From contig NZ_JAFBIO010000004.1 of the NCBI RefSeq assembly GCF_021531255.1, forward strand, positions 1 through 62,999: a stretch of 62,999 bases of DNA, written 5' to 3'. This stretch comes from Allofournierella massiliensis (GTDB taxonomy: Bacteria > Bacillota > Clostridia > Oscillospirales > Ruminococcaceae). How positions within the stretch are numbered: the stretch's first letter is position 1; each line of letters opens with the position of its first letter. The position numbers and the translations under genes are program-made. Under the pieces are notes generated by a model, which worked only from the letters and a program-made list of their open reading frames with translations, had not been told where the DNA came from and searched no databases. This document shows, piece after piece, positions 24,172 through 31,493 of this stretch.

Positions 24172-25101
24172 TTGAATTTTCTCACCATGGAATATTTCCT
24201 GGCCGTAGCCCAAGAAAAGAATTTTACCCGGGCCGCCGCCCGGCTGAACATCACCCAGCAGACCCTCAGCGCCCATATCGGAGCCCTGGAAAAGGAACTG
24301 GGCTGCCGGCTGTTTGACCGCACCAAACCCCTGCGGCTCACCTATGCAGGGGAGACCCTGCTGCGGTACGCCGGGGAGATTACCCTTTTGAACCATTCCC
24401 TGCAAAAGGAGTTTGCCGACCTGCGGGCCCAGAGCCGGGGCCGGCTTCGCCTGGGTCTGGCCCACACCCGGGGGCGGGTACTCCTGCCGGATATTCTGGA
24501 AGCCTACCACCGGCAGTACCCGGGCGTTGAGGTGGAAATTCGGGAGGGCCAGAACCGGCAGCTGCCCCAGCGGCTGAAGAAAGGGGAGCTGGACCTGATC
24601 ATCGCCATTCCCCGCACCGAGGAGCCCGAGATCGTGTGGGAGGATTTTTATTGGGAAAAGATCCTTTTGATGGGCAGCCGGAATCTTCTGCGCCGGGTAC
24701 TGGGGAAAGAGGCGGAGGAAATCCAGAAAGAGCTGGATCAGCGGGGCGACCTTTCCCCCTTGAAAAACTGCCCCTTTTTGCTGGGAGCCGCCGGGGACAT
24801 CAATGCGGACGTGGGACGGGCCCTGCTGCGCCAGAGCGGGGTGATTCCCCTGGTGAGCGCCCGCTCGGAAAATATAGAGACCCTGCTGGAATTCTGCCTG
24901 CGGGAGATCGGCCTCTGCTTTTGCCCGGATACCCTGGCCCGCCGCGTCCTCACCCCGGAGCAGCGCCGGGAGGTGTTCGGTTTTTCCTTGGGAGACCAGG
25001 CCCGGTATCTTCTCCGCTTTGGCACCCTGAAACAGCGCTATCAACCCCGGGAGATACAGGATTTTATTGCCCTCTGCCGCGAGATTCGCCCGCTGGGATG
25101 A
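24172..25101 (+). CDS. LysR-family transcriptional regulator
   Basis: A 309-residue regulator. The N-terminal winged helix (residues 1-62) reads FLAVAQEKNFTRAAARLNITQQTLSAHI, followed by the GCRLFDRTKP element; the substrate-binding lobes begin near residue 90 (SRGRLRLGLAHTRGRVL). It starts at TTG 24172 (GAGAGGGAAGG upstream); an ATG 15 bases downstream is an alternative. It is probably the regulator of the divergent AEC transporter. Its inducer is unknown. Confidence 0.92.
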   Translation: MNFLTMEYFLAVAQEKNFTRAAARLNITQQTLSAHIGALEKELGCRLFDRTKPLRLTYAGETLLRYAGEITLLNHSLQKEFADLRAQSRGRLRLGLAHTRGRVLLPDILEAYHRQYPGVEVEIREGQNRQLPQRLKKGELDLIIAIPRTEEPEIVWEDFYWEKILLMGSRNLLRRVLGKEAEEIQKELDQRGDLSPLKNCPFLLGAAGDINADVGRALLRQSGVIPLVSARSENIETLLEFCLREIGLCFCPDTLARRVLTPEQRREVFGFSLGDQARYLLRFGTLKQRYQPREIQDFIALCREIRPLG

Positions 25102-25130
25102 AACTCTCGGCCACCTTTCCCAATAAAATA

Positions 25131-25163
25131 AAAAAGGCCTGCCAGAAAAGGCAGGCCTTTTTT
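25131..25163. terminator. Terminator after the LysR gene
   Basis: AAAAAGGCCTGCC / GGCAGGCCTTTTTT with AGAAAA loop. Confidence 0.92.
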
Positions 25164-25227
25164 GCGGGTGACCGGGATACAGCCGGGCAACATGCCCGGC
25201 AACCCCCGACAGGAAAACAAAACAAAG

Positions 25228-25266
25228 AAAAGCCGCCCCTGCTCAATCGCGCAGGGGCGGCTTTTT
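25228..25266. terminator. Terminator of nifJ (bidirectional)
   Basis: AAAAGCCGCCCCTGC / GCAGGGGCGGCTTTTT. A shorter hairpin (GCCGGGCAACATGCCCGGC) lies between it and the LysR terminator. The 201-base gap has no gene. Confidence 0.92.
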
Positions 25267-25302
25267 ATGGGTTCAGGATCTCTTTCCCGAAGGAGTCAGA
25301 CC

Positions 25303-28300
25303 TTATTTGTACAGGTCGACCAGACGGGTCAGATGCTCGTAGCGCTGCTCAGCGCTCTTGGCCGCATCCTCGAACAGCTGTTCAGCACGCTCGGGGAAGG
25401 CGCGGGTCAGGCGGCTGTAGCGGGTCTCGCTGGAGATGAACTCCTTGTAGTCGGCAGTAGCGGGCTTGGAATCCAGGGTGAAGGGATTCTTGCCCTCGGC
25501 CTTCAGAGCGGGGTTGAAGCGGAACAGGTTCCAGTAGCCAGCGGCCACGGCACGCTTCATCTCGTTCTGGCAGTTGGTCATGCCGCCCTTGATACCGTGC
25601 AGCTCGCAGGGAGCGTAGCCGATGATCAGGGAGGGGCCGGGGTAAGCCTCAGCCTCGGCGATGGCCTTGATGGCCTGGTTCATGTTGGCGCCCAGAGCGA
25701 TCTGAGCCACATACACGTAACCGTAGGTCATGGCGATCTGAGACAGGCTCTTCTTGCCGATGGCCTTACCGGCAGCAGCGAACTGAGCCACAGCGCCGAT
25801 GTTGGTGGCCTTGGACTGCTGGCCGCCGGTGTTGGAGTACACCTCGGTGTCGAAGACCATGATGTTCACGTTCTCGCCGGAAGCCAGAACATGATCCACG
25901 CCGCCGTAACCGATGTCGTAAGCCCAGCCGTCGCCGCCGAAGATCCAGACGCTCTTCTTGCACAGGTACTGCTTCTTATCCAGGATCTCCTTGGACAGCT
26001 CGCAGCCGGCAGCAGCGGCCTTCTCCAGCTCGGCCACCAGCTTATCGGTGGCAGCGCCGTTCTTGCGGGTGTCTTCCTTGGTGGCCATGAACTCGTCGTA
26101 AGCGGCCTTCAGCTCAGCGGTAGCCTTCTCGTTGGAGACAACTTCGCCCAGCTTCTTGATCAGGTCGTCACGGATGAACTTCTGGCCCACGTACATGCCC
26201 AGACCATGCTCGGCGTTGTCCTCGAAGAGGCTGTTGGCCCAGCAGGGACCCTTGCCGCTGTCTTTGTTGACAGTGTAGGGGCTGATAGCCGCGGTACCGC
26301 CCCAGATGGAGGAGCAGCCGGTGGCGTTGGAGATGTACATATGCTCGCCGAACAGCTGAGTGATCAGGCGGCCGTAAGAGGTCTCGGCGCAGCCAGCGCA
26401 GCTGCCGGAGAACTCAAGCAGGGGCTGGTTGAACTGAGAGCCCTTGACAGTGAGATCGTCGAAGCCGGAGTCTTCCTTCTTGCTGATGTTCTCGACGCAG
26501 TAGTCGAAGGAAGCCTGCTCCACAGACTGGCTCTCCTGGGGCTTCATGGTGATAGCACCCACGGGGCAGACGGTGACGCACTCGCCGCAGCCCATGCAGT
26601 CCAGAGGAGACACGGCCATGGCAAACTTATACTTGCCGGCCTTGGGCTTCATGTCGGCGACCTTCAGGGTCTCGGGAGCAGCAGCCACTTCCTCCTCGGT
26701 GAGCAGGAAGGGACGGATGGTGGCATGAGAGCAGACGTAAGCGCACTGGTTGCACTGGATGCACTTGCCGGCGTCCCACTCGGGAACGGTCACAGCGGTG
26801 CCGCGCTTCTCGTAAGCGGAAGCGCCCTGCTCGTACTCGCCGTTGGCGTTGGCCACGAAGGCGGAAACAGGCAGGCTGTCGCCGTCCATACGGGCGATGG
26901 GCTCCATCACGTCGCGGATCTGCTTGACCAGCTCGGGACGGCCCTTCAGAGGAGCGGGAGCAGCGTCGGGAGCGGGGTTGTGCCAGCTCTCGGGGATCTC
27001 AACCTTGTGCAGAGCGTCCACACCGGCATCGATAGCCTTGTAGTTCATCTCCACAATGGCGTCGCCCTTCTTGCCGTAGCTCTTCTTGGCGGCCTGCTTC
27101 ATGAAGTCGATGGCGTCGTCGATGGGCATGATGTCAGCCAGCTTGAAGAAAGCGGACTGCAGGATGGTGTTGGTGCGCTTGCCCATGCCGATCTCGATGG
27201 CCTTGTCGATGGCGTTGATGGTGTACAGCTGAATGTTGTTGTCAGCAATGTACTTCTTGGCCTCGGCGTTCAGGTGCTTGTCCAGCTCCTCATCGGTCCA
27301 CTGGCAGTTGATCATGAACACGCCGCCGGGCTTCACGTCCTGCACCATCTTCATGCCCTGCAGCACGTAAGAGGGGTTGTGGCAGGCAACGAAGTCAGCC
27401 TGGTTGATGTAGTAGGGGCTCTTGATGGGATGATCGCCGAAGCGCAGGTGGCTGATGGTAACGCCGCCGGTCTTCTTGGAATCGTACTGGAAGTAAGCCT
27501 GGATGTACTTGTCGGTGTGGTCGCCGATGATCTTGGTGGAGTTCTTGTTGGCGCCCACGGTGCCGTCGCCGCCCAGACCCCAGAACTTGCACTCCTTGGT
27601 GCCAGGAGCAGAGGTGATGGGAGCGGGCTTGACCTCGGGCAGGCTCAGGCCGGTGACATCGTCCACAATGCCGATGGTGAAGCGAGCCTTGGGAGCGTCC
27701 TTCTCAAGCTCTTTGTAGATGGCGAAGACAGAGGAGGGAGGAGTATCCTTGCTGCCCAGGCCGTAGCGGCCGCCGGTAACGATCACGTCGTTCATGCCGG
27801 CTTCGCGGATGGTGGTCTCCACATCCAGGTAGAGGGGCTCGCCCAGAGAGCCGGGCTCCTTGGTACGGTCCAGAACCGCAACCTTCTTGACGGTCTTGGG
27901 CAGAACCTTCAGCAGAGCGCTGGAAACCCAGGGACGGTACAGACGGACCATGACCAGGCCGACCTTCTCGCCCTTGGCGGTGAGGTAATCGATGACTTCC
28001 TGAGCCACATCGCAGATGGAGCCCATGGCCACGATGACACGATCAGCGTCGGGAGCGCCGTAGTAGTTGAACAGGTCGTAGTTGGTGCCCAGCTTCTCGT
28101 TGATCTTCTTCATGTACTTCTCAACAACGGCGGGCAGAGCCTCGTAAACGGGGTTGCAGGCCTCGCGGTGCTGGAAGAAGATATCGCCGTTCTCGTGAGA
28201 GCCGCGCATCTTGGGCTTCTCGGGGTTCAGAGCGCGATCGCGGAACTCCTTAACAGCATCCCAGTTGAGCATGTCGGCCAGATCGGCGTAGTCCCACTTC

Positions 28301-28851
28301 TCGATCTTCTGGATCTCGTGAGAGGTACGGAAGCCGTCGAAGAAGTTCACAAAGGGAACCTTGCCCTCGATGGCAGCCAGATGGGCCACGGGAGACAGGT
28401 CCATAACTTCCTGAGGGTTGGACTCGGCCAGCATGGCGCAGCCGGTCTGACGAACGGCCATCACGTCGCTGTGGTCACCGAAGATGTTCAGGGACTGGGT
28501 AGCAATGGTACGGGCCGACACGTCGAACACGCAGGGCAGCTGCTCGGCGGCGATCTTGTACATGTTGGGGATCATCAGCAGCAGGCCCTGGGAAGCGGTG
28601 AAGGTGGTGGTGATGGCGCCAGCGGCCAGAGAGCCGTGGACAGCGCCGGCAGCACCGGCCTCAGACTGCATCTCGACAACGCGGACCTGGTTGCCGAAAA
28701 CGTTCTTCAGTCCGCCGGCAGACCACTGGTCAACAGTGTCAGCCATGGGGCTGGACGGGGTAATGGGATAGATGGCAGCAACTTCGCTGTAGGCGTACGC
28801 TACGTGGGCAGCAGCGGTATTGCCATCCATCGACTGTTTTGCTCTAGGCAT
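25303..28851 (-). CDS. nifJ: Pyruvate:ferredoxin (flavodoxin) oxidoreductase
   Basis: A 1182-residue single-chain PFOR that oxidises pyruvate to acetyl-CoA and CO2, passing electrons to ferredoxin. Two ferredoxin-like 4Fe-4S motifs are visible: CIQCNQCAYVC and CMGCGECVTVC (about residues 690-760). The N-terminal domain opens with SMDGNTAAAHVAYAYSEVAAIYPITPSSPM. TPP-site elements are GGDGWAYDIGYGG and NTGGQQSKAT near the C-terminus. Codon choice is strongly biased, consistent with high expression. It is transcribed alone from a promoter at 28943-28971 and ended by a GC-rich terminator. The ferredoxin encoded at 15.7 kb is a plausible partner. Confidence 0.97.
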   Translation of the reverse strand: MPRAKQSMDGNTAAAHVAYAYSEVAAIYPITPSSPMADTVDQWSAGGLKNVFGNQVRVVEMQSEAGAAGAVHGSLAAGAITTTFTASQGLLLMIPNMYKIAAEQLPCVFDVSARTIATQSLNIFGDHSDVMAVRQTGCAMLAESNPQEVMDLSPVAHLAAIEGKVPFVNFFDGFRTSHEIQKIEKWDYADLADMLNWDAVKEFRDRALNPEKPKMRGSHENGDIFFQHREACNPVYEALPAVVEKYMKKINEKLGTNYDLFNYYGAPDADRVIVAMGSICDVAQEVIDYLTAKGEKVGLVMVRLYRPWVSSALLKVLPKTVKKVAVLDRTKEPGSLGEPLYLDVETTIREAGMNDVIVTGGRYGLGSKDTPPSSVFAIYKELEKDAPKARFTIGIVDDVTGLSLPEVKPAPITSAPGTKECKFWGLGGDGTVGANKNSTKIIGDHTDKYIQAYFQYDSKKTGGVTISHLRFGDHPIKSPYYINQADFVACHNPSYVLQGMKMVQDVKPGGVFMINCQWTDEELDKHLNAEAKKYIADNNIQLYTINAIDKAIEIGMGKRTNTILQSAFFKLADIMPIDDAIDFMKQAAKKSYGKKGDAIVEMNYKAIDAGVDALHKVEIPESWHNPAPDAAPAPLKGRPELVKQIRDVMEPIARMDGDSLPVSAFVANANGEYEQGASAYEKRGTAVTVPEWDAGKCIQCNQCAYVCSHATIRPFLLTEEEVAAAPETLKVADMKPKAGKYKFAMAVSPLDCMGCGECVTVCPVGAITMKPQESQSVEQASFDYCVENISKKEDSGFDDLTVKGSQFNQPLLEFSGSCAGCAETSYGRLITQLFGEHMYISNATGCSSIWGGTAAISPYTVNKDSGKGPCWANSLFEDNAEHGLGMYVGQKFIRDDLIKKLGEVVSNEKATAELKAAYDEFMATKEDTRKNGAATDKLVAELEKAAAAGCELSKEILDKKQYLCKKSVWIFGGDGWAYDIGYGGVDHVLASGENVNIMVFDTEVYSNTGGQQSKATNIGAVAQFAAAGKAIGKKSLSQIAMTYGYVYVAQIALGANMNQAIKAIAEAEAYPGPSLIIGYAPCELHGIKGGMTNCQNEMKRAVAAGYWNLFRFNPALKAEGKNPFTLDSKPATADYKEFISSETRYSRLTRAFPERAEQLFEDAAKSAEQRYEHLTRLVDLYK

Positions 28852-28942
28852 TTTTCTTCCTCCAATACTTGATTCAGCAATCTTCCCCGGGCGGGATGTC
28901 CGGGGAAAACGTACCTCGAGAAGGCGCTATTGCTTACCATAT

Positions 28943-28971
28943 ATTTTAGCAAACCCGTCCTGCAAAGTAAA
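28943..28971 (-). promoter_or_regulatory. Promoter of nifJ
   Basis: TTTACT (28966-28971), 17-base spacer, TAAAAT (28943-28948) on the minus strand, about 90 bases before the ATG. Confidence 0.7.
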
Positions 28972-29224
28972 CCACCAAAAAGTAAGATTTCGGGCGTAAA
29001 TTCAAAAATTTTTTGTTTTGACACAAAACTTTAACTTTCTTTTTGCCTCTTTTTGGCTTTTGAAAACCCAAAGAAGGGCGGGGGGATTTTCTGGTGTTCG
29101 TACTTTCGAAATTTTCCGTTTTTTTCGGAACGCTTTCCACCATCCGAAATTTCTTTTTTCCCGTCAGAAAGCAAAAAAATTCCATAAAATTTCCCCGGGC
29201 TCCTCTCTGCCTGCCCGCTTTTTC

Positions 29225-29253
29225 TTGTGGAAAGGCGGGTGCTATGCTACAAT
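29225..29253 (+). promoter_or_regulatory. Promoter of the TIGR04076-nudix genes
   Basis: TTGTGG (29225-29230), 17-base spacer, TACAAT (29248-29253) with extended TGC, 57 bases before the start codon. Confidence 0.65.
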
Positions 29254-29310
29254 GAGGGCAAGCCCGGCGCCTTTTGCCGGGGAGGAGAAAAAAGAAAGTG
29301 AGGGAATTGT

Positions 29311-29559
29311 ATGGAAGATCATAAGGTCAAGGCTGTGGTGTTGGAAAGCGGCTGCCCCCGGTATCGCCCCGGCGATGAGATCTATTTTGAGGGCGCCTTT
29401 GTGGACAAGGAAAAAAGCGGCGAATTGTGCATGGTGGCCCTGAACGCCATTTATCCCTTCGTATATGCGGCCCGCCGGGGCGGCTCGGTGAAGGAGGGGC
29501 CCATCCAGTGCCCGGACTGCGGCGAGTGCGTCAAGTTCCGCATCCAGCGGCTGGACTGA
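29311..29559 (+). CDS. TIGR04076 family protein
   Basis: An 82-residue protein of the TIGR04076 type: an N-terminal VVLESGCPRYRPGDEIYF segment, the invariant ELCMVALNAIYPFVYAARRG middle, and a C-terminal CPDCGECVKFRI strand with three Cys that could bind a metal. The role of the family is unknown; it is widespread in anaerobes. It heads a group with a Nudix hydrolase 71 bases downstream, apparently in one transcript, since no terminator separates them. Confidence 0.85.
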   Translation: MEDHKVKAVVLESGCPRYRPGDEIYFEGAFVDKEKSGELCMVALNAIYPFVYAARRGGSVKEGPIQCPDCGECVKFRIQRLD

Positions 29560-29630
29560 TCCCCCCGGCTATTTCTGCCCGGCAGGGGAGGAACATTCTT
29601 CATTTTGAATAAGGAAAAGGAAACAAGACA

Positions 29631-30176
29631 ATGGAACATACCGAAAAGACTCTGTCGGTGCAGGAGATTTTCAGCGGCCATGTGGTGCGCCTGACCCTGG
29701 ACAAGGTAGAGCTGGAAAACGGCCGCTCGGCCATGCGGGAGGTGGTACACCACCGGGGCGGGGCCTGCATTGCGGCCCTCACCGAAAAGGATGAGCTCTA
29801 TCTGGTGCGCCAGTACCGTTATGCCCTGGGGCAGGAATTGTGGGAACTGCCCGCCGGCAAGCTGGAAGAGGGGGAGGACCCCTTTGAGGCAGCCAAGCGG
29901 GAGCTGGAAGAGGAGTGCGGGCTGAAGGCCGACCAGTACATCGACCTGCACCCCTTTTACCCAACGGTGGGCTACTGCAGCGAGGTGATCTACACCTGGC
30001 TGGCCAGGGGGCTGCACCCGGTGCCCATGCATCTGGACGAGGATGAATTTCTCACCCCCACCAAGATGCCCCTGGAAGAGGTTTGCCGGATGGTGCTGGA
30101 TGGAGAGATCCGGGACGGAAAGACGGTGGCCGCGGTCCTGAAGATCAAGGCACTGAAAGAGGCCGGCCGTCTGTGA
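29631..30176 (+). CDS. Nudix hydrolase, ADP-ribose pyrophosphatase type
   Basis: A 181-residue enzyme with a complete Nudix box, GKLEEGEDPFEAAKRELEEECGL, in which the Glu residues bind Mg2+. The N-terminal LSVQEIFSGHVVRLTLDKVELENG and the PYPTVGYCSE element (as PFYPTVGYCSEVIY) fit ADP-ribose pyrophosphatases such as NudF, which hydrolyse ADP-ribose to AMP and ribose-5-phosphate. The exact substrate is inferred. It is placed between the TIGR04076 gene and bcp. Confidence 0.9.
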   Translation: MEHTEKTLSVQEIFSGHVVRLTLDKVELENGRSAMREVVHHRGGACIAALTEKDELYLVRQYRYALGQELWELPAGKLEEGEDPFEAAKRELEEECGLKADQYIDLHPFYPTVGYCSEVIYTWLARGLHPVPMHLDEDEFLTPTKMPLEEVCRMVLDGEIRDGKTVAAVLKIKALKEAGRL

Positions 30177-30194
30177 TCTGCCGGAAAATCGGTA

Positions 30195-30210
30195 TACTAT
30201 ACAAATAGTA
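30195..30210. repeat. Perfect inverted repeat TACTAT-ACAA-ATAGTA upstream of bcp
   Basis: A 16-base perfect dyad 18 bases before the bcp start. Its surrounding TATACT could be a -10 element. It aligns at 16 of 20 bases with the dyad upstream of proB. Confidence 0.5.
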
Positions 30211-30228
30211 ATATAAGGAGATTTTATT

Positions 30229-30684
30229 ATGTTGGAAGTGGGAACCCTTGCCCCTGATTTCACCCTGCCGGATAAGGACGGAAACCCGGTAACCCTGAGC
30301 AGTTTCCGGGGCCGGAAGGTGGTCGTTTATTTCTACCCCCGGGACAACACCCCCGGCTGCACCCGTCAGGCCTGCGCCTTTGCCAAGGCCTATGATGCCT
30401 TTGCCCAGAAGAATGTGGTGGTGATTGGCATCAGCAAGGACAGTGTGGCCAGCCACCAGAAGTTTGCCCAGAAATATGAGCTGCCCTTTATCCTGGTGAG
30501 CGACCCGGAGCTGCAGGCCATCCAGGGCTTTGGGGTATGGCAGGAGAAAAAGAACTACGGCAAGGTGAGCATGGGAGTGGTGCGCTCCACCTTCATCCTC
30601 AATGAGGAAGGTGTGGTGGAGAAGGTATTCCCCAAGGCCAAACCGGACACCAACGCCGCCGAGATCCTGGAGTATCTGGGATGA
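30229..30684 (+). CDS. bcp: Peroxiredoxin, Bcp/PrxQ type
   Basis: A 151-residue thioredoxin-fold thiol peroxidase that reduces hydrogen and organic peroxides. The active-site segment PRDNTPGCTRQAC has the peroxidatic Cys and, five residues later, the resolving Cys of the Bcp class. The C-terminus VRSTFILNEEGVVEKVF is family-typical. It overlaps the yaaA start by four bases (ATGA), so both are translated together. AAGGAG lies in front of the start, with a dyad just upstream that may be a peroxide-responsive or other operator. Confidence 0.95.
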   Translation: MLEVGTLAPDFTLPDKDGNPVTLSSFRGRKVVVYFYPRDNTPGCTRQACAFAKAYDAFAQKNVVVIGISKDSVASHQKFAQKYELPFILVSDPELQAIQGFGVWQEKKNYGKVSMGVVRSTFILNEEGVVEKVFPKAKPDTNAAEILEYLG

Positions 30685-31421
30685 TTGCCCTGATCAGCCC
30701 CGCCAAAAACATGCGCCCCAGAAGCAGGGAAGGGGTGCAGCCCCGCCGCCCCCTGTTTGGGCAGAGCGCTGGGGAGCTGCTGGAGGAACTGCGGGGCCTT
30801 GCCCCCGCCCAGCTGGAAAGCCTGATGGGGATCAACCCGGAGCTGGCCCTTACCGCCTGCGCCTATTTTGCCCAGTGCGACCTGGAAGCGGAGGGCTGGA
30901 CGGCCCTCACCGCCTACAACGGGCTCCAGTACAAGAACATCGAGCCGGAGACCCTCTCCGGGGAGGAATTCGATTTTCTGCGGGATCATCTCTTTATCCT
31001 CAGCGGGTTTTATGGGCTGGTGCGGCCGGATGACGGGATCCAGCCCTACCGGCTGGAGATGGGCGGGAAGCTCCGCTTTGGCGGGAAAAACCTCTATCAG
31101 TTCTGGGGCGACCGACTGTACCGGACGATTTTTGAGAAGGGCCAGCCGGTGATCGACCTGGCCTCGGCGGAATATTCCCGGGCTGTCTCACCCTTTCTGA
31201 AAAAAGAGGATCGGTTCATCCGGTGTGATTTTCTGGTGCGGCGAAAGGGCGCCCTGAAAACCCTGGCTACCGAAGCCAAAATGGCCCGGGGCCGGATGGT
31301 GCGTGCCATCGCCCAAAACCGGTGGGACGCGCCGGAGGAGCTGGAAACCTTCTGCTGGAACGGGTACGCATTTTCGGCGGCCCTTTCCGATTCCGGGAAA
31401 ATGGTCTTTGTAAAAGAATAA
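30681..31421 (+). CDS. yaaA: Peroxide stress protein YaaA (DUF328)
   Basis: A 246-residue member of the YaaA family. The N-terminus MIALISPAKNMRPRSR, the central FLSGFYGLVRPDDGIQPYRLEMG segment (Arg/Glu/Asp-rich) and a Ala-Arg-Gly-Arg segment near the end are diagnostic. In E. coli YaaA limits free iron and protects DNA during peroxide stress. Overlap with bcp supports a joint peroxide-defence operon. It is followed by a strong terminator. Confidence 0.95.
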   Translation: MIALISPAKNMRPRSREGVQPRRPLFGQSAGELLEELRGLAPAQLESLMGINPELALTACAYFAQCDLEAEGWTALTAYNGLQYKNIEPETLSGEEFDFLRDHLFILSGFYGLVRPDDGIQPYRLEMGGKLRFGGKNLYQFWGDRLYRTIFEKGQPVIDLASAEYSRAVSPFLKKEDRFIRCDFLVRRKGALKTLATEAKMARGRMVRAIAQNRWDAPEELETFCWNGYAFSAALSDSGKMVFVKE

Positions 31422-31431
31422 GCAGATGCAG

Positions 31432-31466
31432 AAAAATCGGCGGACCCTAAGGTCCGCCGATTTTTT
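31432..31466. terminator. Bidirectional terminator between yaaA and gyrA
   Basis: AAAAATCGGCGGACC / GGTCCGCCGATTTTTT with CTAA loop. Confidence 0.92.
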
Positions 31467-31493
31467 GTTTTTTAAAGGCTGGGGAAGGAGAGA

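Larger units (their letters stand above)
28852..29310. other. Intergenic region between nifJ and the TIGR04076 gene
   Basis: A 459-base stretch with the nifJ promoter on the left and the TIGR04076 promoter on the right. The middle (28980-29220) is A/T-rich with T runs; I see no gene, RNA motif or clear repeat there. Confidence 0.6.

Noticed and set aside
25162-28872. A 1236-codon open frame opposite nifJ
   Set aside because: It exactly mirrors the nifJ reading frame; strong codon bias in GC-rich genes leaves the complementary frame open. The translated sequence is low-complexity (Leu/Gly/Val/Ala/His) with no domain.
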